DNA of 7,628 bases from Rubritepida sp. (GTDB taxonomy: Bacteria; Pseudomonadota; Alphaproteobacteria; Acetobacterales; Acetobacteraceae), in the NCBI GenBank assembly GCA_014376425.1, contig JACMRO010000576.1, forward strand, positions 1 through 7,628. Reading direction: 5' to 3'. The position numbers and the translations under genes were made by a program. Position 1 is the first letter of the stretch, and each line of letters begins with the position of its first letter. Below, one piece after another: positions 1-6,277 of the stretch. The notes below the pieces were generated by a model that saw nothing but the letters and a program-made list of their open reading frames with translations, did no database searches and was not told where the DNA came from.

Positions 1-2
1 CC

Positions 3-725
3 CTGCTCGGGCGCCTGCCGGAGGTGCCGGAGCTGACCCGCGCCCCGCGGCACCAGGACGACCGCTCCTCGGTGCCGCACCTGCGGGTGGCGGCGCTGCC
101 GGTCGGCCAGCGCACGGTGGTCGCGGGCGTCCCGGTCGTGAGCGTGGCGCGGGCGGTCGCTGACGTCGGACGTACGCAGTCGTTGCGCTGCGCCGTCGTC
201 GCGGCCGACGCCGCCCTGCGGTCGGGGCTCGACCCCGCCGAGCTGGCCGAGGTCATGACCGCGTGTGGCGGCTGGCCCGGCGGTCTGGGCCTGCCGGCCG
301 TGCTGTCGGCGGCGGACGGGCGCGCCGAGACGCCGCTCGAGTCGCTGACCCGCCTGGCGTACGCCGAGCAGGGGCTGCCGCGGCCGGAGACGCAGGTGCA
401 GGTGTTCGCGCCCGACGGCTCGTTCGTCGGACTCGTGGACTTCCTGTGGCGTGAGCAGCGGGTCGTCGGTGAGGCCGACGGGATGGCCAAGTACGACCGG
501 AAGGGGGCGTTGCGGGACGAGAAGCGCCGGGAGGAGACCTTGCGGCGCTGCGGCCTGGAGGTGGTGCGCAACGACTGGGACGACGTCTGGCGCGCACCGG
601 GCCGGCGCGACCTGGGTCAGCGCATCCGCGCCGGCTTCTCCTACGCGCTCACCCGTCCGGTCGTGGAGGGGGTGCGCTTCCGGGTACCGACGCTGGCGCA
701 GCTCACCCGGTCCAGGGCCGCCTGA
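3..725 (+). CDS. DUF559 / AbiEi-antitoxin-like actinobacterial protein, 5'-truncated
   Basis: The frame is open from the window edge (LLGRLPEV precedes the first GTG at 24), so this is the C-terminal 240 residues of a longer protein. Relatives I recall run near 300 residues. The pattern fits the actinobacterial family often annotated as DUF559 or type IV AbiEi-antitoxin-domain protein. Numbering from the codon at 24, the C-terminal domain runs from about residue 100 to 195. It contains ETPLESL (102-108), GLVDF with D139, VVGEADG with E150 and D152, then K156 and a basic helix DEKRREETLRR. This spacing of acidic residues and lysine resembles a PD-(D/E)XK nuclease-like fold, which is family inference; no activity is shown. 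All Asp and Glu codons are GAC or GAG, unlike genes beyond base 1140. No partner toxin is visible, so an antitoxin role is not supported here. Confidence 0.8.
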   Translation: MLGRLPEVPELTRAPRHQDDRSSVPHLRVAALPVGQRTVVAGVPVVSVARAVADVGRTQSLRCAVVAADAALRSGLDPAELAEVMTACGGWPGGLGLPAVLSAADGRAETPLESLTRLAYAEQGLPRPETQVQVFAPDGSFVGLVDFLWREQRVVGEADGMAKYDRKGALRDEKRREETLRRCGLEVVRNDWDDVWRAPGRRDLGQRIRAGFSYALTRPVVEGVRFRVPTLAQLTRSRAA

Positions 726-728
726 GCC

Positions 729-874
729 CATCGCAAGATCGCGGTGCACCGTCCGCCGGCCCGGCGGTCTCCCTCGTCAACGTGCGGGCGCTCAGGCTCA
801 GGTCCCGCGTCACGGGTGCACGTTCACGGTGTACGCCCGCTGTCGAGTCGGCCGTGCACCGTGATCTTGCGATG
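729..874. repeat. Spaced inverted repeat, 21-base arms with one mismatch
   Basis: The left arm (729-749) begins CATCGCAAGATC and ends CGGTGCAC. The right arm (854-874) is its reverse complement at 20 of 21 positions; the mismatch is G in the left arm where the complement has A. The arms are 104 bases apart. The spacer holds a further related block, GGGTGCACGTTCACGG (814-829), which shares the GTGCAC palindrome. The element fills most of the gap between the DUF559-like gene and the next reading frame. I see no transposase, so it is best described as an intergenic palindromic repeat, possibly REP- or MITE-like. A role in termination or DNA structure is possible but unproven. Confidence 0.7.
753..767 (+). 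terminator. GC-rich hairpin after the DUF559-like gene, possible terminator
   Basis: CCGCC and GGCGG pair around a five-base loop, 27 bases after the stop codon at 725. There is no T-run after the stem; the next bases are TCTCCCTCG. U-tract-less hairpins are often proposed as terminators in actinobacteria, but such stems also arise by chance in DNA this rich in G and C. The call is tentative. Confidence 0.25.
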
Positions 875-978
875 AAGGGGGTGGGCGGCGGGCGGGCGGC
901 CGGGGGTGGGTGTGGCGAGCGGCGGGGCGGCCGGCGGCCGGCGGGAAGGGGCGGGTCGGCGCCGGCGTTGCGCAGGTC

Positions 979-1881
979 GTGACGGGGATCGTGCTGCTGC
1001 TGGTCGTGGTCGCGCTGACCACTGTCGGCGGGCTGGTGCACCGCAGCCGCGACGGCCGGGTCCGCGCCGCCAAGCCCGCCAAGCCCGGGACGCGCGCCGT
1101 CACCCTGACCGACGAGCTGCGCGCGCTGGGTGAGGGCGAAACCAGGCTGCTGGCGTTCGCGCAGGATCGCGACGTCACGATCGGCAGCGCCCGCGCCACC
1201 GCCGCGCGCACCCAGCGCATCGTAGCCGGGCGCGGCGTGGTGATCGTCGAGGGTGAGGAGGAGAACACCCTGTCGCTCGCCATTGCGCCGCGTGGGGGGC
1301 GCGGGCCGCTGGTGGTCGACGTGCCGCGCCTCACCGGCTGGATGCCACGCTTCCCGGTGGCGGCCGAGGGCGATTTCGGCCTGCGGCACGAGGCGCGGCT
1401 GGATGGCGCGGACACCACCCTGCGACTGGCCTGGGTGCGGCCGATGCGCCTGGAGACGCCGCTGTGGGATGCGGGGTTGGGCGCCCCCGCCGCCATCGCC
1501 TGGCGCGGCACCAATCTGGAGGCCGAACTGCGCCGCCTGCCCGGCGGCCCGGGCACGCTGGAACGGTTGAGCGAGCTGCTTGCCCGCACCGCGGCGGACA
1601 CGCCGGGCCGCCCCATCCTGGCCAATATTGTGCGCGACATGGCGGAAATTCGCCGTTTGCTCGACCTGGCCCGCGGCGCGGTGCGCGAGGCGGTGGTGGC
1701 CGACGCGGCACTGACCCGCGCCCGCGCCGCCGGCGAAGATCGCACCGGAGCCGAGCGCGACGAGGCGCGCCGCGCGCTGAACCGCGCCAGCCAGACCGCC
1801 GAACGCACCGCAGCAACGGCCGACACCGCCTGGCGCGTCTGGCTCGACGCGGTGCAGGAACTGCTGACGCGCACCGGCTGA
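979..1881 (+). CDS. Chimeric reading frame: actinobacterial membrane anchor joined to unrecognised alphaproteobacterial protein
   Basis: From GTG 979 the product is 300 residues. GTG 910 would add 23 low-complexity residues and is less likely because the membrane segment starts right at 979. Residues 3-21 are one hydrophobic helix followed by a basic stretch (HRSRDGRVRAAKPAKPG). This resembles the N-terminus of actinobacterial thioredoxin-family proteins, but the expected thioredoxin CxxC motif never appears. From about residue 50 the protein changes character. A probably beta-rich part (to about residue 165) contains RIVAGRGVVIVEGEEE and ETPLWDAGL. A helical, Ala/Arg-rich, possibly coiled-coil tail then runs to the stop. 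I recognise no domain there. Codon use changes too: the first GAA is at 1138, AGG at 1144 and GAT at 1165. The stop lies 31 bases before phnW on the same strand, so the second part probably heads that operon. Its function is unknown. Confidence 0.5.
   Translation: MTGIVLLLVVVALTTVGGLVHRSRDGRVRAAKPAKPGTRAVTLTDELRALGEGETRLLAFAQDRDVTIGSARATAARTQRIVAGRGVVIVEGEEENTLSLAIAPRGGRGPLVVDVPRLTGWMPRFPVAAEGDFGLRHEARLDGADTTLRLAWVRPMRLETPLWDAGLGAPAAIAWRGTNLEAELRRLPGGPGTLERLSELLARTAADTPGRPILANIVRDMAEIRRLLDLARGAVREAVVADAALTRARAAGEDRTGAERDEARRALNRASQTAERTAATADTAWRVWLDAVQELLTRTG
1085..1140. other. Probable junction between actinobacterial and alphaproteobacterial DNA
   Basis: Upstream, Asp and Glu use only GAC and GAG in the DUF559-like gene and in the first part of the next frame. 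Downstream, GAT and GAA occur regularly in every gene. Gene content changes at the same place: DUF559-like protein and thioredoxin-type membrane anchor before it, phnW, yicC, gmk and lipB after it. The frame happens to stay open across the join. The exact breakpoint cannot be read by eye; the bounds given are a best estimate and it could lie some tens of bases either side. An assembly artefact is more likely than natural transfer. Confidence 0.5.
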
Positions 1882-1912
1882 CTTGCCTGGCCGGCCGGGC
1901 TAAACCCCGGGC

Positions 1913-3004
1913 ATGATCATGCTCACCCCCGGCCCAGTACAGACCGACGCCCGCACCCGCGCCGCGATGGCTGCGGACATCGCCCCCTGGGACAATGACT
2001 TCCGGGCCGTCTATGCCCGCATCCGGCAGCGGGTGCTGGCGTTGGCAGGTGGCGACCCGCAGGCCCATGCCTGCCTGCCGGTGCAGGGGGCCGGGCATTT
2101 CGGCATGGAGGCGGCGATCCGCTCGGTCATCCCGGCCGGCGGCGAGATCATCGTGGCCATGAACGGCGCATATGCCGAGCGTATCGTGTTGCTGGCGCGC
2201 GGCGCCGGTCGCGTCGCCCACGTCTGGCCGGTGCCGCACACCCGCGGCATTACGGCCGCCGATATCGAGGCGGCCTTCGCGGCGCACCCCTCCGCCACCC
2301 ATCTGGGCCTGGTGCAGAGCGAGACCGGCACCGGCATCGTCAACCGGCCCGAAGTGGCGGGGTCTGTGCTCCGCCGGCTGGGCAAGCGGCTGCTGCTGGA
2401 CGCCGTCTCGGGCTTCGGCGCGCTGCCCTTTTCGATGGCGGACAATCCGGAATGCGACGCCATGGTCTTCACCTCGAACAAATGCCTCGAGGGCCTGCCA
2501 GGCATCGCCTTCTGCGTCGCCCGCACCGCCGCTCTGGCGCCGGACCGGGCCGGTTCGTGGAGCCTGGACCTGCACGAGATCTGGCAGCTGGCACTGCGCA
2601 GCGGCTGGGGCAGCTTCCGCTTCACGCCCCCGGTGCAGGCGCTGGCGGCCTTCGACGTGGCGCTGGACCTGTTCGACGCCGAGGGCGGCCAGCCGGCGCG
2701 CCTGGCGCGCTACCAGCGCAACATGGCGCTGCTGTACGACGCGGCGCTGGGCTGGGGCCTGCGCCCGGTGCTGGACCAGGGCGAGCAAGGGCCAATCATC
2801 GTCACGCTGCACCAACCCCAGGGTTTCGACCTGCAAGGCTTCGTCGATGCGCTGAAGGCGCGGGGCGTACTGATCAGCAACTTCTACACGACGCAGGAGC
2901 CCACCATCCGCATCGGCTGCATCGGCGCCGTCAGCAATGCGGAGATGGCGCGGGCGGTGGCGATCATGGGCGAAGTCCTGAGTGTTCGGCGGGAAGCCGC
3001 CTGA
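1913..3004 (+). CDS. phnW: 2-aminoethylphosphonate:pyruvate aminotransferase (PhnW)
   Basis: This PLP enzyme transfers the amino group of 2-aminoethylphosphonate to pyruvate, giving phosphonoacetaldehyde and alanine (EC 2.6.1.37). It is cytoplasmic and starts AEP catabolism. The 363 residues match the usual length of about 365. Fold-type I landmarks are in order: LTPGPVQTD (4-12), QGAGHFGMEA (58-67), NGAYAER (84-90), SETGTGI (136-142), LLLDAVSGFG with PLP-pyridine Asp163, TSNKCLEGLPG with Schiff-base Lys190, SLDLHEIW, FRFTPP, and the C-terminal IRIGCIGAV with the substrate-phosphonate Arg. In the cofactor loop the family's usual Ser-Gly-Ser/Thr is Ala60-Gly61-His62, a divergence that could signal altered substrate range. 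Start could be ATG 1913 or 1919; the latter (MLTPGP) fits the family better, and neither has a clear Shine-Dalgarno. No phnX, phnA or phnY partner is visible. The stop overlaps the yicC start by one base. Confidence 0.87.
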   Translation: MIMLTPGPVQTDARTRAAMAADIAPWDNDFRAVYARIRQRVLALAGGDPQAHACLPVQGAGHFGMEAAIRSVIPAGGEIIVAMNGAYAERIVLLARGAGRVAHVWPVPHTRGITAADIEAAFAAHPSATHLGLVQSETGTGIVNRPEVAGSVLRRLGKRLLLDAVSGFGALPFSMADNPECDAMVFTSNKCLEGLPGIAFCVARTAALAPDRAGSWSLDLHEIWQLALRSGWGSFRFTPPVQALAAFDVALDLFDAEGGQPARLARYQRNMALLYDAALGWGLRPVLDQGEQGPIIVTLHQPQGFDLQGFVDALKARGVLISNFYTTQEPTIRIGCIGAVSNAEMARAVAIMGEVLSVRREAA

Positions 3005-3897
3005 TGCTGATGAGCATGACCGGCTTCGCGCGCGACAGCTTCACCCTACCCGATGGCACGCAATGCGTGTGGGAGCTGCGCAGCGTCAACGGCCGCGGCC
3101 TGGACGTGCGGTTGCGGCTGCCGGCGGGGCTGGACGGGCTTGAAAATGCGATCCGCGAGGCGGCGGGCAAACGCCTGAAGCGCGGCAACATCCAGGCCGG
3201 GCTGCAGCTGAAGCAGGAGCAGCGGCCGGCCCTGGCGCTGGATCAGGCGATGCTGGACCGGATGGTGGCGCTGGCGCTGGAGGTGGCGCGGCAAATCCCC
3301 GGCGCGGCGCCGCCGCGGGCCGAGGCGCTGCTGTCGCTGCCCGGCGTGATCCGCGCCGAGATCGCCGAGCCTGACGAGGCCGCGCTGGCGGCGCGCCAGG
3401 CCGCCGTGCTGGCCGGCTTCCAGCGCGGGCTGGAGGGGCTGGTGGCAGCGCGGGCCGAGGAAGGTGCGCGGCTGCACGCCATCCTGACCACCCTGCTAGA
3501 CGAGATCGCGGCCCTTTGCGGGCAGGCGCAGCGCGAGGCGGCGGACCAGCCGGCCGCCCAGCGCAACCGCCTGATGGAAAACCTGGCCCTCCTGCTGGAC
3601 GGCGACACCCGCGCCCGCATTCCCGAGGAACGGCTCGCGCAGGAGGTGGCGATGCTGGCCCAGCGCAGCGACGTGCGCGAGGAGCTGGACCGGCTGGGCG
3701 CGCATCTGGGCGCGGCCCGCGCGTTACTGGCGACCGGCGATGGCGCCGGCCGCAAGCTGGATTTCCTGACCCAGGAATTCGCCCGCGAGGCCAACACGCT
3801 GTGCAGCAAGTCGGCCAGCGTGGCGCTGACCAGCACCGGGCTGGCGCTGAAGGCGGCGATCGAGCGGTTGAAGGAGCAGGCGGCGAATGTCGAGTGA
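3004..3897 (+). CDS. yicC: YicC-family endoribonuclease
   Basis: YicC proteins are conserved bacterial endoribonucleases; in E. coli YicC is linked to decay of the small RNA RyhB. The 297 residues are close to the E. coli length of 287. Diagnostic blocks are all present: SMTGFAR at 4-10, the WELRSVNGR block at 23-31, EEGARL at 152-157, the DVREELDRLGAHL block at 223-235, and the C-terminal GRKLDFLTQEFAREANT at 249-265 followed by CSKS. The middle (about 75-190) is helical and variable, as is normal. The start ATG overlaps the phnW stop in a TGATG, with GGGAAG eight bases upstream as a weak ribosome site; ATG 3010 (MSMTGFA) is an alternative. The yicC-gmk order is common in Proteobacteria and supports the assignment. 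The last 11 bases overlap gmk. Confidence 0.93.
   Translation: MLMSMTGFARDSFTLPDGTQCVWELRSVNGRGLDVRLRLPAGLDGLENAIREAAGKRLKRGNIQAGLQLKQEQRPALALDQAMLDRMVALALEVARQIPGAAPPRAEALLSLPGVIRAEIAEPDEAALAARQAAVLAGFQRGLEGLVAARAEEGARLHAILTTLLDEIAALCGQAQREAADQPAAQRNRLMENLALLLDGDTRARIPEERLAQEVAMLAQRSDVREELDRLGAHLGAARALLATGDGAGRKLDFLTQEFAREANTLCSKSASVALTSTGLALKAAIERLKEQAANVE
3871..3876 (+). promoter_or_regulatory. Shine-Dalgarno AAGGAG for gmk, inside yicC
   Basis: A strong AAGGAG lies ten bases upstream of ATG 3887 and also encodes Lys-Glu in the YicC tail. It favours the long form of guanylate kinase over later in-frame starts such as GTG 4010, which has only a G-run directly before it. Confidence 0.6.
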
Positions 3898-4660
3898 GGC
3901 ACCGCGCGGCCGCCCGGATGCCGGCCCGGACCGGCCGGCGGGGGACGCCGGTGGCCCGGACATCGATCCCGGCGGCAAGGCCGGGGCGCCGGACGGGCAG
4001 CAGGGGGGGGTGCACCCTGGCGGCCTCGTCCAGCACGCTACCATCCGACGCGGCGTCTGCCTGGTGTTGTGCGCCGCCTCGGGCGCCGGCAAATCATCCA
4101 TCGGCCGCGCCTTGCTGGCGAGTGAACCGGCGCTGCGCCTGTCCATCAGCGTCACCACCCGGGCGCCACGGCCGGGCGAGACGGAGGGCGAGCACTATTT
4201 CTTCCGCAGCGTGCCCGAATTCCACGCCCTGGTCGCCCAGGGCGAGATCATGGAGCACGCCGAGGTTTTCGGCCGCTTCTACGGCAGCCCCCGCGCTGCC
4301 GTGCTGGGCGCCCTGGCGCGGGGGGAGGACGTGCTCTTCGACATTGACTGGCAGGGGCACCGACAACTGCGGGTGGCCCTCCCGGGCGACGTCGTCTGCG
4401 TGCATCTGCTGCCGCCCAGCCTGGCCGAGCTGGAGCGCCGGCTGGGCGCCCGCGGTCAGGACAGCGCGGCCGAGGTGGCCCGCCGCATGGCTGCGGCGCG
4501 CGACGAGATCGCGCATTGGACCGATGCCGACCATGTGCTGGTGAACGACGATTTCGCCACCACCGTGGCGGGCGTGCGCGCCGTGTTGCACGCCGCCCGC
4601 AGCGCCCGGGCGCGGCAGTCGGGATTGTCCGGGCTGGTCGCCGGGCTGCTGGCGCCCTGA
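3887..4660 (+). CDS. gmk: Guanylate kinase with a long low-complexity N-terminus
   Basis: Guanylate kinase phosphorylates GMP to GDP with ATP (EC 2.7.4.8), an essential cytoplasmic step for GTP and dGTP. The kinase core starts near residue 54. It has the P-loop ASGAGKSS (64-71), the GMP-binding block SVTTRAPRPGE then GEHYFF (88-106), EHAEVFGRFYGS (123-134), DVLFDIDWQG (148-157), the lid arginines RRM (199-201) and the HVLVNDD strand (216-222). The product is 257 residues against about 205 for E. coli. The excess is residues 1 to about 50, a Gly/Pro/Asp-rich, probably disordered stretch beginning MSSEAPRGRP. A run of eight G (4003-4010) sits in this segment. Start 3887 is backed by AAGGAG ten bases upstream. 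It overlaps yicC by 11 bases and the permease by one. The core call is very secure; the extension could be affected by a homopolymer error. Confidence 0.95.
   Translation: MSSEAPRGRPDAGPDRPAGDAGGPDIDPGGKAGAPDGQQGGVHPGGLVQHATIRRGVCLVLCAASGAGKSSIGRALLASEPALRLSISVTTRAPRPGETEGEHYFFRSVPEFHALVAQGEIMEHAEVFGRFYGSPRAAVLGALARGEDVLFDIDWQGHRQLRVALPGDVVCVHLLPPSLAELERRLGARGQDSAAEVARRMAAARDEIAHWTDADHVLVNDDFATTVAGVRAVLHAARSARARQSGLSGLVAGLLAP
4003..4010 (+). repeat. Run of eight G inside gmk
   Basis: Eight consecutive G fall in the region encoding the N-terminal extension of guanylate kinase, immediately before in-frame GTG 4010. Such a tract is prone to slippage and sequencing error. A one-base change would break the frame from ATG 3887 but leave a start at or just after the tract available. 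Confidence 0.8.
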
Positions 4661-5583
4661 TGGGGGCGGTGCTGGCCGCCGTCGCGCCCGTCTTCGTCGT
4701 GGTCGGGCTGGGCTGGCTATTCGCGTGGCGCGGGCTGATCGACGCGGCGGGCTTCAAGGGACTGAACACCTACGTCTTCGTCGTGGCCATTCCGGCGTTG
4801 TTGTTCTCATCGGGCACGGCGGGGCATGTCGGCGGCGGGCCGGCGGGGGTGGCGTTCTTCGCTGCCGCCTTCCTGGTGTATTTCGCCGTGCTGCTGGGCG
4901 GCCGCGCACTGGGTTGGGGCCTGCAACGCAGCGGCCCAATGGCCCTGGACGCCACCTTCGGCAACACGGTGATGATGGGGATACCCCTGATCTTCGCGGG
5001 CTTTGGCCAGGCCGGGCTGTCCATCCTGCTGGTCATCATCGCGCTGCACTCGCTGCTGCTGCTGACGATGGCGACGGTGGTGGCGGAGCTGGCGCAGAAC
5101 GCCCAGGCCCGCCCGCTGGCGCTGCTGGGCGCCAGTGTGGGGGGCGTGCTGCGCAACCCCATCGTGGTGTCGGTGGTGGCGGCACAGCTGTGGCTGCTGC
5201 TGGCGCTGCCGGTACCTGAAGTCCTGCGGCGCTGCCTGGATCTGCTGGGGGCTGCGGGGCCGCCCACGGCGCTGTTCTGCCTGGGCGCGTCGCTGCTCGG
5301 GTTCAACCTGGCGGCGGCCTGGCGGCAGATGGCGGCGACGGTGGTGCTGAAGCTGCTGGTGCTGCCGCTACTGGTGTTCGGCATCTGCCGGCTGATGGGG
5401 CTTTCGGCGCTGGAAACGGCGGTGGCGACGACGATCGCGGCACTGCCGACGGGGGCGAATGCGTTTTTGCTGTCGTCGCGCTACGGCACCGGGTCGGCGG
5501 AGAGTGGGGCGGCGGTGCTGGTGAGCTCGGTGGTGTCGGTGGTGACCCTTGCCGTGGTGCTGGGGGTGTTCAACCTGCGCTGA
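4660..5583 (+). CDS. AEC-family (auxin efflux carrier-like) membrane transporter
   Basis: This 307-residue integral membrane protein belongs to the AEC family (Mem_trans), putative secondary carriers that in bacteria are often linked to export or exchange of small organic acids such as malate or malonate. About ten hydrophobic segments are visible, roughly at residues 3-22, 38-52, 63-84, 99-116, 119-143, 157-182, 195-215, 225-245, 249-271 and 283-304. Family signatures include FGNTVMMGIPL (100-110), RNPIVVSVV (165-173) and ALPTGANAFLLSSRYG (261-276). The length is normal for the family. The start overlaps the gmk stop in a TGATG, with no separate Shine-Dalgarno, so translation is probably coupled. 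The substrate cannot be read from sequence. Its place after phnW-yicC-gmk may be chance. The final 14 bases overlap lipB on the other strand. Confidence 0.88.
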   Translation: MGAVLAAVAPVFVVVGLGWLFAWRGLIDAAGFKGLNTYVFVVAIPALLFSSGTAGHVGGGPAGVAFFAAAFLVYFAVLLGGRALGWGLQRSGPMALDATFGNTVMMGIPLIFAGFGQAGLSILLVIIALHSLLLLTMATVVAELAQNAQARPLALLGASVGGVLRNPIVVSVVAAQLWLLLALPVPEVLRRCLDLLGAAGPPTALFCLGASLLGFNLAAAWRQMAATVVLKLLVLPLLVFGICRLMGLSALETAVATTIAALPTGANAFLLSSRYGTGSAESGAAVLVSSVVSVVTLAVVLGVFNLR

Positions 5584-6238
5584 AAACCTCCCCCCACACG
5601 TCCATCAGCGCGCCATCCACCTCCTCCATCGTCGCCAACACCCCCAATGCATGCAGGCTGGTCACCCCATGCTCCGCCACTCCGCAGGGCACGATCCCGG
5701 AAAAATGCGACAAGTCCGGCTCCACGTTCAGCGCCACCCCATGCCACGCCACCCAGCGCGTCACCCGCACCCCGATGGCGCCGATCTTCGCCTCGCCGCC
5801 CCCTGGAAGCGCCACCCATATCCCCACCCGCCCGGTCCGGCGCTCGCCCCTGATGTGGAAGCGCCACAGCGTGCGGATCATCCATTCCTCCAGTGCGTGA
5901 ACGTAGGCGCGCACGTCCCGCACCGGGATGGTGCCGTGCGGCACGCTGAGGTCCAGCATCACATAGCCCACGCGCTGGCCCGGCCCGTGATAGGTCCATT
6001 GCCCGCCCCGCCCGGCGGCCACGGTGGGGAAGCGGCTGTCCCGCAAATCCTCCGGCTTCGCGCTGGTGCCGGCGGTGTAGGTCGGCGGGTGCTCGACCAG
6101 CCACACCGCCTCCGGCGCCGTGCCCGCCCGGATGGCCGCCGCCCGCGCCGCCATTGCCGCCACCGCCGGCACATAATCCGTCAGCCCGTCCGGGATGCTC
6201 CATTCGATGCCATGCAGGGGGCGGCCGGGCGGGATCAT
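5570..6238 (-). CDS. lipB: Lipoyl(octanoyl) transferase LipB
   Basis: LipB moves octanoate from acyl carrier protein to lipoyl-domain lysines of 2-oxoacid dehydrogenases and the glycine cleavage H protein (EC 2.3.1.181); LipA then inserts sulfur. From ATG 6238 the product is 222 residues, a normal length. Key motifs are EHPPTYTAGTS (49-59), RGGQWTYHGPGQ (77-88), GYVMLDL, KIGAIGVRV with catalytic Lys151, HGVALNV (166-172), and PCGVAEHGVTSL (184-195) with acyl-accepting Cys185. The upstream in-frame TTG at 6274 is rejected as start because AAGGG lies five bases before ATG 6238 and the extra residues are not family-like. The gene faces the AEC transporter tail to tail with a 14-base overlap and diverges from tRNA-Leu. 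All catalytic residues are present, so it should be active. Confidence 0.95.
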   Translation of the reverse strand: MIPPGRPLHGIEWSIPDGLTDYVPAVAAMAARAAAIRAGTAPEAVWLVEHPPTYTAGTSAKPEDLRDSRFPTVAAGRGGQWTYHGPGQRVGYVMLDLSVPHGTIPVRDVRAYVHALEEWMIRTLWRFHIRGERRTGRVGIWVALPGGGEAKIGAIGVRVTRWVAWHGVALNVEPDLSHFSGIVPCGVAEHGVTSLHALGVLATMEEVDGALMDVWGEVFSAG

Positions 6239-6243
6239 GGTCG

Positions 6244-6248
6244 CCCTT
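6244..6248 (-). promoter_or_regulatory. Shine-Dalgarno AAGGG deciding the lipB start
   Basis: On the minus strand AAGGG is followed by CGACC and then ATG at 6238. The five-base spacing is suitable, and this selects the 222-residue LipB over a form starting at TTG 6274. Confidence 0.55.
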
Positions 6249-6258
6249 ATGGGCGTGG

Positions 6259-6277
6259 CCGTTGTCAGCAACAACGG
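6259..6277. repeat. Perfect 7-base dyad between lipB and tRNA-Leu
   Basis: CCGTTGT and ACAACGG form a perfect inverted repeat around CAGCA in the 62-base divergent region. It overlaps the candidate -35 box of the tRNA promoter. It could be an operator half-site pair or a chance dyad; no known regulator is recognised. Confidence 0.45.

Noticed and set aside
782..982. Short plus-strand frame across the inverted repeat
   Set aside because: Its translation is Gly/Arg-rich repeat sequence with no ribosome site; the repeat explains the region better.
810..1874. Minus-strand open frame of about 350 codons opposite the chimeric gene
   Set aside because: Ser/Arg/Ala-rich low-complexity translation with no domain; it also crosses the suspected junction, so it is a by-product of GC-rich sequence.
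1894..1911. CCGGG/CCCGG hairpin just before phnW as a regulatory leader or terminator
   Set aside because: Only five pairs in GC-rich DNA, no T-run, and it would sit inside an apparent operon; too weak to annotate.
1331..2836. Long minus-strand open frame of about 500 codons opposite phnW
   Set aside because: It is Arg/Gln/Ala/Pro-rich, matches no family, and mirrors a clearly real gene; long antisense frames are expected in DNA this rich in G and C.
3086..4036. Minus-strand frame opposite yicC and gmk
   Set aside because: Pro/Arg/Ala-rich with no recognisable motif, opposite two well-supported genes.
6238..6274. Longer LipB starting at TTG 6274
   Set aside because: The extra 12 residues are not typical of the family, and AAGGG is correctly placed for ATG 6238.
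6239..6274. Sigma-70 promoter for lipB (TTGTTG, 17 bases, CATAAG)
   Set aside because: Its -10 box overlaps the Shine-Dalgarno and would place the start of transcription almost at the ATG; matches to consensus are poor.
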